From: Flavobacteriales bacterium UBA2040
GTDB lineage: Bacteria > Bacteroidota > Bacteroidia > Flavobacteriales_D > Crocinitomicaceae
DNA: 5,567 bases
NCBI GenBank assembly: GCA_002332715.1
Contig: DDBE01000039.1
Location: 2,621-8,187, forward strand
Reading direction: 5' to 3'
A program made the position numbers and the translations under genes. The notes under the pieces are model-generated. The model was not told where the DNA came from and did no database searches. It saw only the letters and a list, made by a program, of their open reading frames with translations. Shown here one piece after another: positions 1 to 5,567 of the stretch. Within the stretch, counting starts at the first letter, position 1; each line of letters starts with the position of its first letter.

Positions 1-1
1 A

Positions 2-205
2 TTCACCATGATTGTTATCGATCCGAAAGATGGTGGAACAATCTACGAAACAACAGATGAAACAGCTGGATGGAATGGAATCGACAAGCGCACAGGGAAA
101 CCAGCGCAACATGGCTCAAATTACATCTGGAAAGTATCCTTGAGCAATCCACTTCCAGGTGAAGCGGCAAGCTACAAAGGAATGGTAACAGTGATTATCG
201 ACTAA
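2..205 (+). CDS. C-terminal end of a secreted protein with a T9SS type B (CHU_C/gliding-motility-like) sorting domain, 5'-truncated
   Basis: The reading frame is open to the left edge, so the ATG at 8 is internal and not a start; about 67 residues are visible. The fragment has the features of the gliding-motility-associated C-terminal domain that ends many large Bacteroidota exoproteins: a strand followed by IYETTDETAGWNG (the usual form is close to 'vFet.d.n.gWdG'), then G(K)PAQHGSNYIWKV (usual 'g.pvp.GvYvYkv'), and a final YKGMVTVI (usual 'ykG.VtLir'). In this family the domain is recognised by the type IX secretion machinery, and the protein is exported across the outer membrane. The passenger lies outside the window, so the protein's own function cannot be told. 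Oddities are DPKDGG where the family usually has a D/N-RWG motif, and an end in IID in place of a basic residue. It is convergent with the large operon and shares a terminator with it. Confidence 0.75.
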   Translation, partial: FTMIVIDPKDGGTIYETTDETAGWNGIDKRTGKPAQHGSNYIWKVSLSNPLPGEAASYKGMVTVIID

Positions 206-222
206 CAATAATAAACCAAACT

Positions 223-268
223 AAAAACTCTGTCGGGACGTAAAATTGTACGACCCAACGGAGTTTTT
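223..268. terminator. Bidirectional intrinsic terminator between convergent genes
   Basis: The arm AAAAACTCTGTCGGGACGTA (223-242) pairs with 249-268. There are five A-T pairs, then CTC/GAG, a T-G wobble, GT/AC, one mismatch, GGG/CCC, one mismatch and CGTA/TACG, leaving a loop of about 6 nt. The outer A-T pairs give a T-run after the stem on either strand (264-269 on +, the complement of 223-227 on -). It starts 17 bp after the sorting-domain gene's stop and lies 29 bp beyond the stop of the minus-strand GSCFA gene, so it can end both transcripts. The pairing is seen directly; termination is inferred. Confidence 0.8.
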
Positions 269-297
269 TCATTTTACGAACCGTCAACGGAGTATTT

Positions 298-1236
298 TTA
301 TTTCCAAGAAATTTGAGGATGTTGACGTAAAAAATCGTCCAGTTCGTTTTGTTTTTTCAAACGAATATTTTGTTCACTCTCCGTTGGCTCATTAATCGGT
401 CGATGTGCAAAGTAACTTCGGTATTTACTTACTTTATTCGTTAAATCATTCGTTTTAGAATCGAAATAGGTCTCTCGGAACTTATTCCAAACATACTTGA
501 TGCCTTCTTCATTCGGATGAACCAAATCGGATGAATAGAAACGATAATCTCTTAATTCGTCGACTATCATTTCGTACGCTGGAAAATAACTCACCTTGTC
601 CATTTGCGCCAACTCTTCGCACAAGAGCAATAAACGGGCTTTGCTCCTATTGTTCGTTATCAAACCATCTTTTGAATGCCGAACAGGACTGACCGTTAAA
701 ACGATCTCTAAATTCGGATTCTGAGTATGTAATTGATGAATTAGATTCGTGTAGACTTCAGTTAGATTCTTCAAATCACTCAAGCCACTTGCAAAAGTAT
801 CCGCAGGCATTTTATGACAATTGGCTACGACTAAACCGTTTGACAAGGTATATTCCTTGGCAGTTCCGAGAGTGATGAAGATGAATTTTGCCGTTTTTAA
901 TTGTTTGCCTAAGCTGGCATATTCGGATTCGATTTCCGACTTAAACGAATCTGAATCATTCCCGTTCCATTTCGAACTGGCATCCCAAGAATAGCATCGA
1001 TCGTTGTGTTCGAAAACACTTGATTCAATGGTTTTCGCTAGACTTTTCAAAATAATTCGTGCCAAAGGAAGCGGATGAAAAATAGTTCCAAACTTTGTAT
1101 TCAGAAACTTCAATCCTGCATGTTGGCCGTTTTGAACGATATTGTCCGAAAAACAACTGCCAAAAAAGAGAACTTCATCTCCGTGAGATATTTTAGTGGA
1201 ATATGGCTCTACTTTATCGTCGAGAAACCATTTCAT
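298..1236 (-). CDS. GSCFA family protein (SGNH/GDSL-hydrolase-like), 312 aa
   Basis: The product belongs to the GSCFA family, named after a motif seen here as GSCFS at residues 26-30, in the position of the nucleophile block of SGNH hydrolases. Other family blocks are present in order: NTKFGTIFHP (46-55), TLGTAKEY then VVANCHKMPA (122-145), TVSPVRHSKDG (181-191), SKARLLL (198-204), YFPAYEMIVDELRDYRFY (217-234) and SDLVHPNEEG (236-245). The last block resembles the C-terminal Asp/His pair of SGNH enzymes. There is no signal peptide or membrane segment, so it is probably cytoplasmic. Full length matches the family (about 320 aa). The substrate is unknown; esterase or acyl-hydrolase activity is inference from the fold. 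The start is supported by the family-like N-terminus running into KISHGDEVLFFGSCF. Its ATG shares one base with the recN stop (TAATG), implying translational coupling. It is the last gene of the operon. Confidence 0.88.
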   Translation of the reverse strand: MKWFLDDKVEPYSTKISHGDEVLFFGSCFSDNIVQNGQHAGLKFLNTKFGTIFHPLPLARIILKSLAKTIESSVFEHNDRCYSWDASSKWNGNDSDSFKSEIESEYASLGKQLKTAKFIFITLGTAKEYTLSNGLVVANCHKMPADTFASGLSDLKNLTEVYTNLIHQLHTQNPNLEIVLTVSPVRHSKDGLITNNRSKARLLLLCEELAQMDKVSYFPAYEMIVDELRDYRFYSSDLVHPNEEGIKYVWNKFRETYFDSKTNDLTNKVSKYRSYFAHRPINEPTESEQNIRLKKQNELDDFLRQHPQISWK

Positions 1237-2888
1237 TATTCTTGCATTAAATTCTGAGCATTGGTCAGGGCAGCAACATTGATTTTTTCACCACTCATTA
1301 ATCGCGCAATCTCCTCTACCCTTTCTTCTTGATTGAGTATTAACAATCTAGACTGAACACGTCCATTCACTTCCGACTTTTCAACCTTGATATGAGCTGT
1401 AGCTTTTCCTGCCACTTGTGGCAAATGCGAAATGGCAACCAACTGTCGGTTCTCGCCCATTCTGCGAAGTAATTGACCAATTTTTTGGGCCACTTCTCCA
1501 GAAACGCCTGTATCGATCTCATCGAAGATAATGGACGGCAAGGCTTTCATCTCTGAAATCAAACACTGGATAGAAAGCATCAATCTAGACAACTCTCCGC
1601 CGCTGGCAATTTTGTCCATCGCTTGAAGTGGAATTCCTGCATTGCTGGAAAATTTTATTCCCACCGTGGAGTTTCCGCTCTGATTCAACTGTTCTGTCTG
1701 CACTACTTCAAACTTCAACTCTGTATTTGGCATTTTTAATTCGTCCAAAAGAGAGGTAATTTTTTTCTCAATTTGCGGAGCTGTTTTCTTTCTAGTATTG
1801 TGCAGTGCATCGGCCAAAGCGATAACTGCTTTTTCTTGCGCGTTAACTTCCAAAGTCAATCTCTCGATTTCTGCTCTCCCTTCAGTTGAAGTTTGCAATT
1901 GCTCTTGCCAAGAAGCTTTAAGATCAACCAATTCCTTTTGATTCGAGCACTTGTGCTTTTGCGATATGCGGTTGTAATTGTCCAATTTAGCTGTCAGTTC
2001 CAACACTTTCTGCGGATCTTTTTCTAGTTTTTCCAAGTAATTCGACGACTCATTTTCTAGGTCCTCCAATTCCAATAAAATGGATTGAATTCTCGTTGCA
2101 AAATCACCTACTTTACTATCCGTCGACTTTGCTTTGTTTAACTGAGTTTGAATGCTTTTTATCTGTTCTAACACAGAACCATCATCTGACAACCCCCCTG
2201 CTATCAAGCTTAGGGCTGTCGTCAACTCTTCCATGTTTTCTTGTTGATTCAGCTCGTTTTCAAGGGAAGCGTAATCGGTTCTATCCAAATTCAAAAGGTC
2301 TATTTCTTCCAATTGAAACAAGAGATAATCTCTATCACTATCCGCCTGATTTGTCTTTTCAATCAAAGACTTCAGCCTTTTTTGATTTTCTTTTAAACGG
2401 TTGAATTGATCCGTATATTTTTCGATTTCTGGCTCCAATCCAGATAGAATATCCAATAAATTCAGATGGAAGTTCTTATCCCGAAGTGCCAAAGTATTGT
2501 GTTGAGAATTGATGTTCACCAAATTCTCCGTCAATTGTTTGATTTGCACCAAAGATACAGGTGTATCGTTGATGAAGGCTCTAGAACGACCGTTTCTGTT
2601 TATCTCACGCCTAACGATAGTATTGCCCTCATAATCAACGTCATTTTCTTTGAACCATTTTGATAAATCAAGATTTTTAATGACAAATTCAGCCTCGACC
2701 AAGGTCTTATCAGCCTCCGGACCGATTAGTGAAAAGTCAGCTCGCTCGCCCAAAATCAGATTCAAAGCACCCAATAAAATAGACTTTCCTGAACCCGTTT
2801 CTCCTGTAATTACAGTATACCCTTTCGAGAAATCAACCCGTAATTCTTGGATGAGCGCAAAGTTCTTGATCCAAATCTTTGCTAGCAT
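1236..2888 (-). CDS. recN: DNA repair ATPase RecN (SMC-like), 550 aa
   Basis: RecN is an SMC-related ATPase acting in the cytoplasm on DNA double-strand breaks, with RecA, at the early stage of recombinational repair. Visible elements in order: the N-terminal strand MLAKIWIKNFALI; Walker A GETGSGKS (29-36); the RecN-type block NINSQHNTLALRDKNFHLNLLD (125-146); two long Glu/Lys/Gln-rich coiled-coil segments (about 150-230 and 275-390) around a short middle region; the ABC signature SGGELSR (429-435); Walker B SIIFDEID (452-459) followed by TGVSGEVA; the SHLPQVA H-loop (487-493); and the C-terminal ERVEEIARLMSG (522-533) typical of RecN. Length is normal and all ATPase motifs are intact. The start fits the family's 'ML..L.I.NFALI' beginning and comes 1 bp after the DUF4835 stop. 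No LexA-like box is evident just upstream, so expression probably follows the operon. Confidence 0.97.
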   Translation of the reverse strand: MLAKIWIKNFALIQELRVDFSKGYTVITGETGSGKSILLGALNLILGERADFSLIGPEADKTLVEAEFVIKNLDLSKWFKENDVDYEGNTIVRREINRNGRSRAFINDTPVSLVQIKQLTENLVNINSQHNTLALRDKNFHLNLLDILSGLEPEIEKYTDQFNRLKENQKRLKSLIEKTNQADSDRDYLLFQLEEIDLLNLDRTDYASLENELNQQENMEELTTALSLIAGGLSDDGSVLEQIKSIQTQLNKAKSTDSKVGDFATRIQSILLELEDLENESSNYLEKLEKDPQKVLELTAKLDNYNRISQKHKCSNQKELVDLKASWQEQLQTSTEGRAEIERLTLEVNAQEKAVIALADALHNTRKKTAPQIEKKITSLLDELKMPNTELKFEVVQTEQLNQSGNSTVGIKFSSNAGIPLQAMDKIASGGELSRLMLSIQCLISEMKALPSIIFDEIDTGVSGEVAQKIGQLLRRMGENRQLVAISHLPQVAGKATAHIKVEKSEVNGRVQSRLLILNQEERVEEIARLMSGEKINVAALTNAQNLMQE

Positions 2889-2889
2889 G

Positions 2890-3795
2890 TTAATTTAGGA
2901 TTTCACCGTATTTCGAGGCATTCGCCGGATCGATACGTTGCATTAAAGTGACCAAATCTTGCTTCTCCTTTTGATCGGCATCGGCGTAAATGTTTTTCAA
3001 CTCTGTACTTTTTGCTTGCACGAAATTCAGTAAGTTCACAGAATTGGGTCTAGTGGCAACCACCTTGTTCAATTTAGCCAAACTGCTATAAATACCTTTT
3101 CGACCTTCTTCTAAGGATGAATACAATAAATCTATACCTTGTCTATGGTAACCATAATTACACTCACGTAGTGGTTCGAACAATTGGTGTAGCACATTAT
3201 CTACCAAGTAATACCGGTTTCGCTTTCCAGTTTCGTTGGATTTCCATCCTGGTGCAGATGCGGTTTGCGCATTCACTACAATATTTTGGGCTTCGTTAAA
3301 ATAAGGTGTACCTCCTTTCATATAATAAGAATCATAATCCATTCCGATAATGAAATAGGCGTAAAAGGCCAACATGGACGTTAAATTGTCACGAAATTGG
3401 TTAGGTGCATAGAGAATTTGTGAATTTCGGCTGTAGGCAAAAATGACATCCTGATCTTGAAAATTGAACACGGTTGTATTGTACGAACTATTGAAACTTG
3501 GTCGAGTAGATTGAATTTGCATTTCACCCTTGTACACCCCAACAGAGGGGATTTCACGGATTTGAATAACCAAATTGCAATTGATGCGCTCCTCTATTTT
3601 AAATTTATCCTTAGTCCATTGTGTGTTGTTCATCAACTCGAAAATGGTTTGTTTCAATTGGTCAAAGATTTCTTTTTCAACGGTGGTCACCTCTAAAGAG
3701 GCGTCCGTTACAACATCCACTTTGCAATTCAATTCCTGTGCTTGAGTCGAAATTCCACCCAAAACAAAAAAGAAAACGAGTAAACTATTTTTCAT
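2890..3795 (-). CDS. Exported DUF4835 family protein, 301 aa, function unknown
   Basis: The N-terminus is a clear signal peptide: MKN, then a hydrophobic core LLVFFFVLGG, and a small-residue site with probable cleavage near TQA-Q (residue 19/20). The mature protein then begins (Q)ELNCKV, as is usual for DUF4835. There is no lipobox, so a periplasmic or envelope-associated soluble protein is likely. Family-like blocks are FELMNNTQWT (52-61), STRPSFNSSYNTTVFNF (96-112), YAYFIIGMDYDSYYMKGG (145-162), FNEAQNIVVNAQ (166-177) and RNRYYLVDNVLHQLFEPLR (192-210). Three cysteines remain after cleavage (C24, C73, C212), so one disulfide is possible. The family occurs in Bacteroidota and I know no demonstrated function. 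Its ATG lies inside coaBC (11-bp overlap), directly after a run of A residues, and recN follows after 1 bp. The recurrent position between coaBC and recN is from memory; a role linked to envelope assembly with BamD would be speculation. Confidence 0.9.
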   Translation of the reverse strand: MKNSLLVFFFVLGGISTQAQELNCKVDVVTDASLEVTTVEKEIFDQLKQTIFELMNNTQWTKDKFKIEERINCNLVIQIREIPSVGVYKGEMQIQSTRPSFNSSYNTTVFNFQDQDVIFAYSRNSQILYAPNQFRDNLTSMLAFYAYFIIGMDYDSYYMKGGTPYFNEAQNIVVNAQTASAPGWKSNETGKRNRYYLVDNVLHQLFEPLRECNYGYHRQGIDLLYSSLEEGRKGIYSSLAKLNKVVATRPNSVNLLNFVQAKSTELKNIYADADQKEKQDLVTLMQRIDPANASKYGEILN

Positions 3796-4990
3796 TTTTT
3801 TTAAAATTTTTAAAATAATCCAAGATATTTTCTGCGACTACTTTCTTGCTAGTTAACTCGAAATCCTGTGAATTATTGTGCTTATCGAAGATAGCAATTT
3901 TATTTGTGTTGTGTGCAAATCCTGCGCCAGAATCGTTGAGGGAATTCAAGACGATAATATCTAGGTTCTTTTTCTCCAACTTGCCTTTTGCGTTCACTCT
4001 CTCATTCTCCGTCTCCAAAGCAAACCCGATAAGAACCTGATGTGCAGAGTTGTTTTCACCTGCCCATTTCAATATATCTGGATTCTTAACAAGCTCTACC
4101 GTCAACTCATCTGAATTCTTTTTAATCTTTTGATCGGCATTCTTTTTTGGACGATAATCGGCCACAGCGGCGCTAAAAACACCAATGTCGGACGATTTCC
4201 ACGATTTCTGAACCATTTCAAGCATTTCCTCAGCGGAAACTACTCGTTTAAGCGTGAGATTCGGATGCTCACAATTTTCTTTTGAAGGACCGAGTACCAA
4301 GGTAACCTCCGCCCCCCTTTTCAAAAATGACTTAGCCAAAGCCACACCCATTTTTCCTGAAGAATGATTGCCAATAAAGCGAACGGGATCTATTGCTTCG
4401 TGCGTGGGACCAGCCGTAATCAAGACTTTTTTACCTACGAAATCTTTTCCTTTGGAGAAGAAATCGTTAAGATAGTTATGAATTTCTTCTGGTTCCGCCA
4501 TTCGGCCTTCACCTTCCAATCCCGAGGCAAGTTCGCCACTGTTGGGTGGAATGATATCTACACCATGAGCAGAAAGCGCTTTCAAGTTTTCACTCGTCGT
4601 TGGGTGCTTGTACATGTCCAAATCCATTGCTGGAGCGACAATCACAGGACATTTCGCCGACAAATACGTCGCCATGAGCACATTGTCAGATTGACCGTGT
4701 ACCATTTTGCTCATACTGGAAGCAGTTACAGGTGCGATGAGAAATACATCTGGCCACATGCCCAATTCAACGTGGTTGGCCCACTCTCCTGTTCCTTCGT
4801 CCCAAAAGTCTTGAATAACTTCGTTTTTGGATAAAGTGGCGAGCGTTAAGGGAGTTATAAAATCACAAGAGGCAGGAGTCATGATACATCTGACTTCTGC
4901 CCCTGATTTAATAAGCAATCTGACTAAGCTTGCAATCTTATAGGCAGCAATTCCTCCAGTTATTCCGAGAAGAATCCGCTTCGTTTGCAT
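3785..4990 (-). CDS. coaBC: Bifunctional phosphopantothenoylcysteine decarboxylase / phosphopantothenate-cysteine ligase (CoaBC, Dfp), 401 aa
   Basis: It catalyses two successive steps of coenzyme A synthesis in the cytoplasm: joining of 4'-phosphopantothenate to cysteine (CoaB half) and FMN-dependent decarboxylation to 4'-phosphopantetheine (CoaC half). The CoaC domain covers about residues 1-178, with GITGGIAAYK (9-18), NHVELG with the catalytic His73, APVTASSMSKM (86-96), and PAMDLDMY (120-127). The CoaB domain covers about 185-395, with ITAGPTHEAIDPVRFIGNHS (191-210) continuing into SGKMG, AAVADYRP (274-281), KIKK (288-291), ELVKNPDIL (299-307) and IGFALETE (321-328). Length is typical. 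Two residues that are Asn125 and Cys158 in the E. coli enzyme are Asp123 and Ser156 here. I recall the same change in other Bacteroidota, so it does not suggest a dead enzyme. The ATG follows the rpoZ stop with no gap (TAAATG), and its last 11 bp overlap the DUF4835 gene. Confidence 0.97.
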   Translation of the reverse strand: MQTKRILLGITGGIAAYKIASLVRLLIKSGAEVRCIMTPASCDFITPLTLATLSKNEVIQDFWDEGTGEWANHVELGMWPDVFLIAPVTASSMSKMVHGQSDNVLMATYLSAKCPVIVAPAMDLDMYKHPTTSENLKALSAHGVDIIPPNSGELASGLEGEGRMAEPEEIHNYLNDFFSKGKDFVGKKVLITAGPTHEAIDPVRFIGNHSSGKMGVALAKSFLKRGAEVTLVLGPSKENCEHPNLTLKRVVSAEEMLEMVQKSWKSSDIGVFSAAVADYRPKKNADQKIKKNSDELTVELVKNPDILKWAGENNSAHQVLIGFALETENERVNAKGKLEKKNLDIIVLNSLNDSGAGFAHNTNKIAIFDKHNNSQDFELTSKKVVAENILDYFKNFKKNEK

Positions 4991-5314
4991 TTATTCTTCG
5001 ATTTCGCCTTTTCTGACGTGCAATTCGTCTCTCAATAGCTGATCCATTGCCATAGCAACTGGTTTCGGCATTTTTTCGTAGAACTTCGAAATTTCGATCT
5101 GTTCACGATTTTCAAAAATCTCTTCTAAGTTATCTGTAGTAGATGCAAATTCTTGCAACTTTTGCGTCAACTCTTCTTTCATGTCTACGCTGATTTGATT
5201 CGAACGTTTTGACATAGCTACAATCGCTTCGTAGATGTTACCGAAATCTTTTTCGAATTCTACTGTATCTCTTGTGATTGTTGATTTTTCAGCTGGACTA
5301 TTCTTGAAATTCAT
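4991..5314 (-). CDS. rpoZ: DNA-directed RNA polymerase omega subunit, Bacteroidota type (RpoZ), 107 aa
   Basis: The small omega (Rpb6-like) subunit helps beta' fold and assemble into core RNA polymerase. The sequence has the Bacteroidota form: an N-terminal STITRD segment (11-16), then GNIYEAIVAMSKRSNQIS (25-42), matching the omega core helix with its conserved Arg/Asn residues, then EELTQKLQEFAS (47-58), EEIFENREQIEISKFYEK (64-81) and LPKP-like MPKP (82-85). I chose the ATG at 5314-5312, because family members begin M-D/N-(L/F)-K-K/N. A TTG two codons upstream (5320) is an alternative and has an AAGGA 6 nt before it, giving 109 aa. It lies 6 bp after bamD and abuts coaBC, so it is part of the same transcript. 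No frame disruption is seen. Confidence 0.93.
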   Translation of the reverse strand: MNFKNSPAEKSTITRDTVEFEKDFGNIYEAIVAMSKRSNQISVDMKEELTQKLQEFASTTDNLEEIFENREQIEISKFYEKMPKPVAMAMDQLLRDELHVRKGEIEE

Positions 5315-5320
5315 ATACAA

Positions 5321-5567
5321 TTATTTTCCTTGATTAATTTTTTGAAGTGCTTTTTCGAGATCATCGCGGTAGGTATCTACTTCGCGCTTGTACTCGGTTT
5401 GAGCAAATTCGGTCACAAAGGTACGATATCTTTGAATAGATTCCTCAATTCTTTCCTTTTTTTTCTCCTCAACACTATTGATGGCAAGCAAATACGAATT
5501 TTTTACCAACAAATACATCACCTCTTCTTTGAACGCCGTCAATGGATACGATTCTAAAAATGAATTC
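5321..5567 (-). CDS. bamD: C-terminal 81 residues of outer-membrane assembly factor BamD, N-terminus beyond the window
   Basis: The frame is open to the right edge (first complete codon 5566-5564), so the start lies outside. The visible part, NSFLESYPLTAFKEEVMYLL onward, matches the last TPR-like helices of BamD (YfiO): a tail of one helical hairpin ending in YP, then FKEEVMYLLVKNSYLLAINS, then a stretch of charged helix KKKERIEESIQRYRTFV, and TEFAQTEYKREVDTYRDDLEKAL. BamD is an outer-membrane lipoprotein that works with BamA to insert beta-barrel proteins; the lipidation signal cannot be checked here. The assignment rests on this C-terminal pattern and on the known Bacteroidota order bamD-rpoZ-coaBC. 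It is the first operon gene visible in the window. Confidence 0.85.
   Translation of the reverse strand, partial: NSFLESYPLTAFKEEVMYLLVKNSYLLAINSVEEKKKERIEESIQRYRTFVTEFAQTEYKREVDTYRDDLEKALQKINQGK
5416..5448 (-). promoter_or_regulatory. Weak candidate internal promoter upstream of rpoZ
   Basis: On the minus strand, inside the bamD coding region, TACCTTTG (5423-5416) matches the Bacteroidota -7 element TAnnTTTG. A TTG (5448-5446) lies 22 bp before it, near the expected -33 spacing. It would start a transcript roughly 95-100 nt before rpoZ. The -7 pattern alone also occurs inside other genes here on the same strand (for example 2550-2557 and 792-799), so a chance match is quite possible. Confidence 0.2.

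Noticed and set aside
2096..2404. A 102-codon open frame on the + strand, opposite the recN coiled-coil region
   Set aside because: Its Leu/Ser/Phe-rich composition is what results from reading the complement of a coiled coil, and no domain is recognisable.
2550..2557. A TAnnTTTG promoter-like element on the minus strand inside recN
   Set aside because: It lies within conserved coding sequence and has no gene start shortly downstream; matches of this kind are expected by chance in AT-rich DNA.
4364..4834. A 156-codon open frame on the + strand, opposite coaBC
   Set aside because: It lies wholly antisense to conserved CoaBC motifs, has a Cys/Trp/Arg/Phe-rich composition typical of a shadow frame, and resembles no family.
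5562..5567. An EcoRI site (GAATTC) exactly at the right edge, with ATTC at the left edge, suggesting a cloned restriction fragment
   Set aside because: Several internal GAATTC sites exist (for example 1631-1636 and 3942-3947), and the left edge lacks the full overhang, so the coincidence does not show a cloning origin.
1..5567. Search by eye for CRISPR repeats, insertion-sequence ends, tRNA genes, riboswitches and defence genes
   Set aside because: No spaced direct repeats, transposase fragments, tRNA-like folds or defence families were found; nearly every base is accounted for by the housekeeping operon.

Overview
The window comes from a member of the Bacteroidota, most likely class Flavobacteriia in the broad sense (Crocinitomicaceae/Cryomorphaceae-like; the family placement is a guess). 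Three things support this: the Bacteroidota-type omega subunit of RNA polymerase, the Bacteroidota-restricted DUF4835 and GSCFA families, and a C-terminal sorting domain of a type IX secretion client. The DNA is moderately AT-rich, and Shine-Dalgarno sequences are mostly absent, as is usual in this phylum.

Layout. At the left edge (2-205, + strand) is the last part of a secreted protein ending in a gliding-motility/CHU_C-type sorting domain. A strong hairpin with T-runs on both strands (223-268) follows and separates it from a convergent minus-strand operon that fills the rest of the window. Read in the direction of transcription, from right to left, the operon is: bamD (3' part only, cut by the right edge), rpoZ, coaBC, a DUF4835 gene, recN and a GSCFA-family gene. 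Junctions are extremely tight: 6 bp (bamD/rpoZ), 0 bp (rpoZ/coaBC), an 11-bp overlap (coaBC/DUF4835), 1 bp (DUF4835/recN) and a 1-bp overlap (recN/GSCFA). The genes are therefore very probably co-transcribed and translationally coupled. The main promoter must lie upstream of bamD, outside the window.

How the genes relate. The operon mixes outer-membrane assembly (BamD), transcription (omega), coenzyme A synthesis (CoaBC), DNA double-strand break repair (RecN) and two proteins of unknown function, one of them exported (DUF4835). From memory of Bacteroidota genomes, bamD-rpoZ-coaBC-DUF4835-recN is a recurrent order, so this looks like an ordinary housekeeping locus and not an accessory island. 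I found no mobile element, CRISPR array, tRNA, rRNA or defence system. The observations most worth a second look are the lineage-type substitutions of two catalytic residues in the CoaC half of CoaBC, the conserved but uncharacterised exported DUF4835 protein, and the GSCFA gene coupled to recN.
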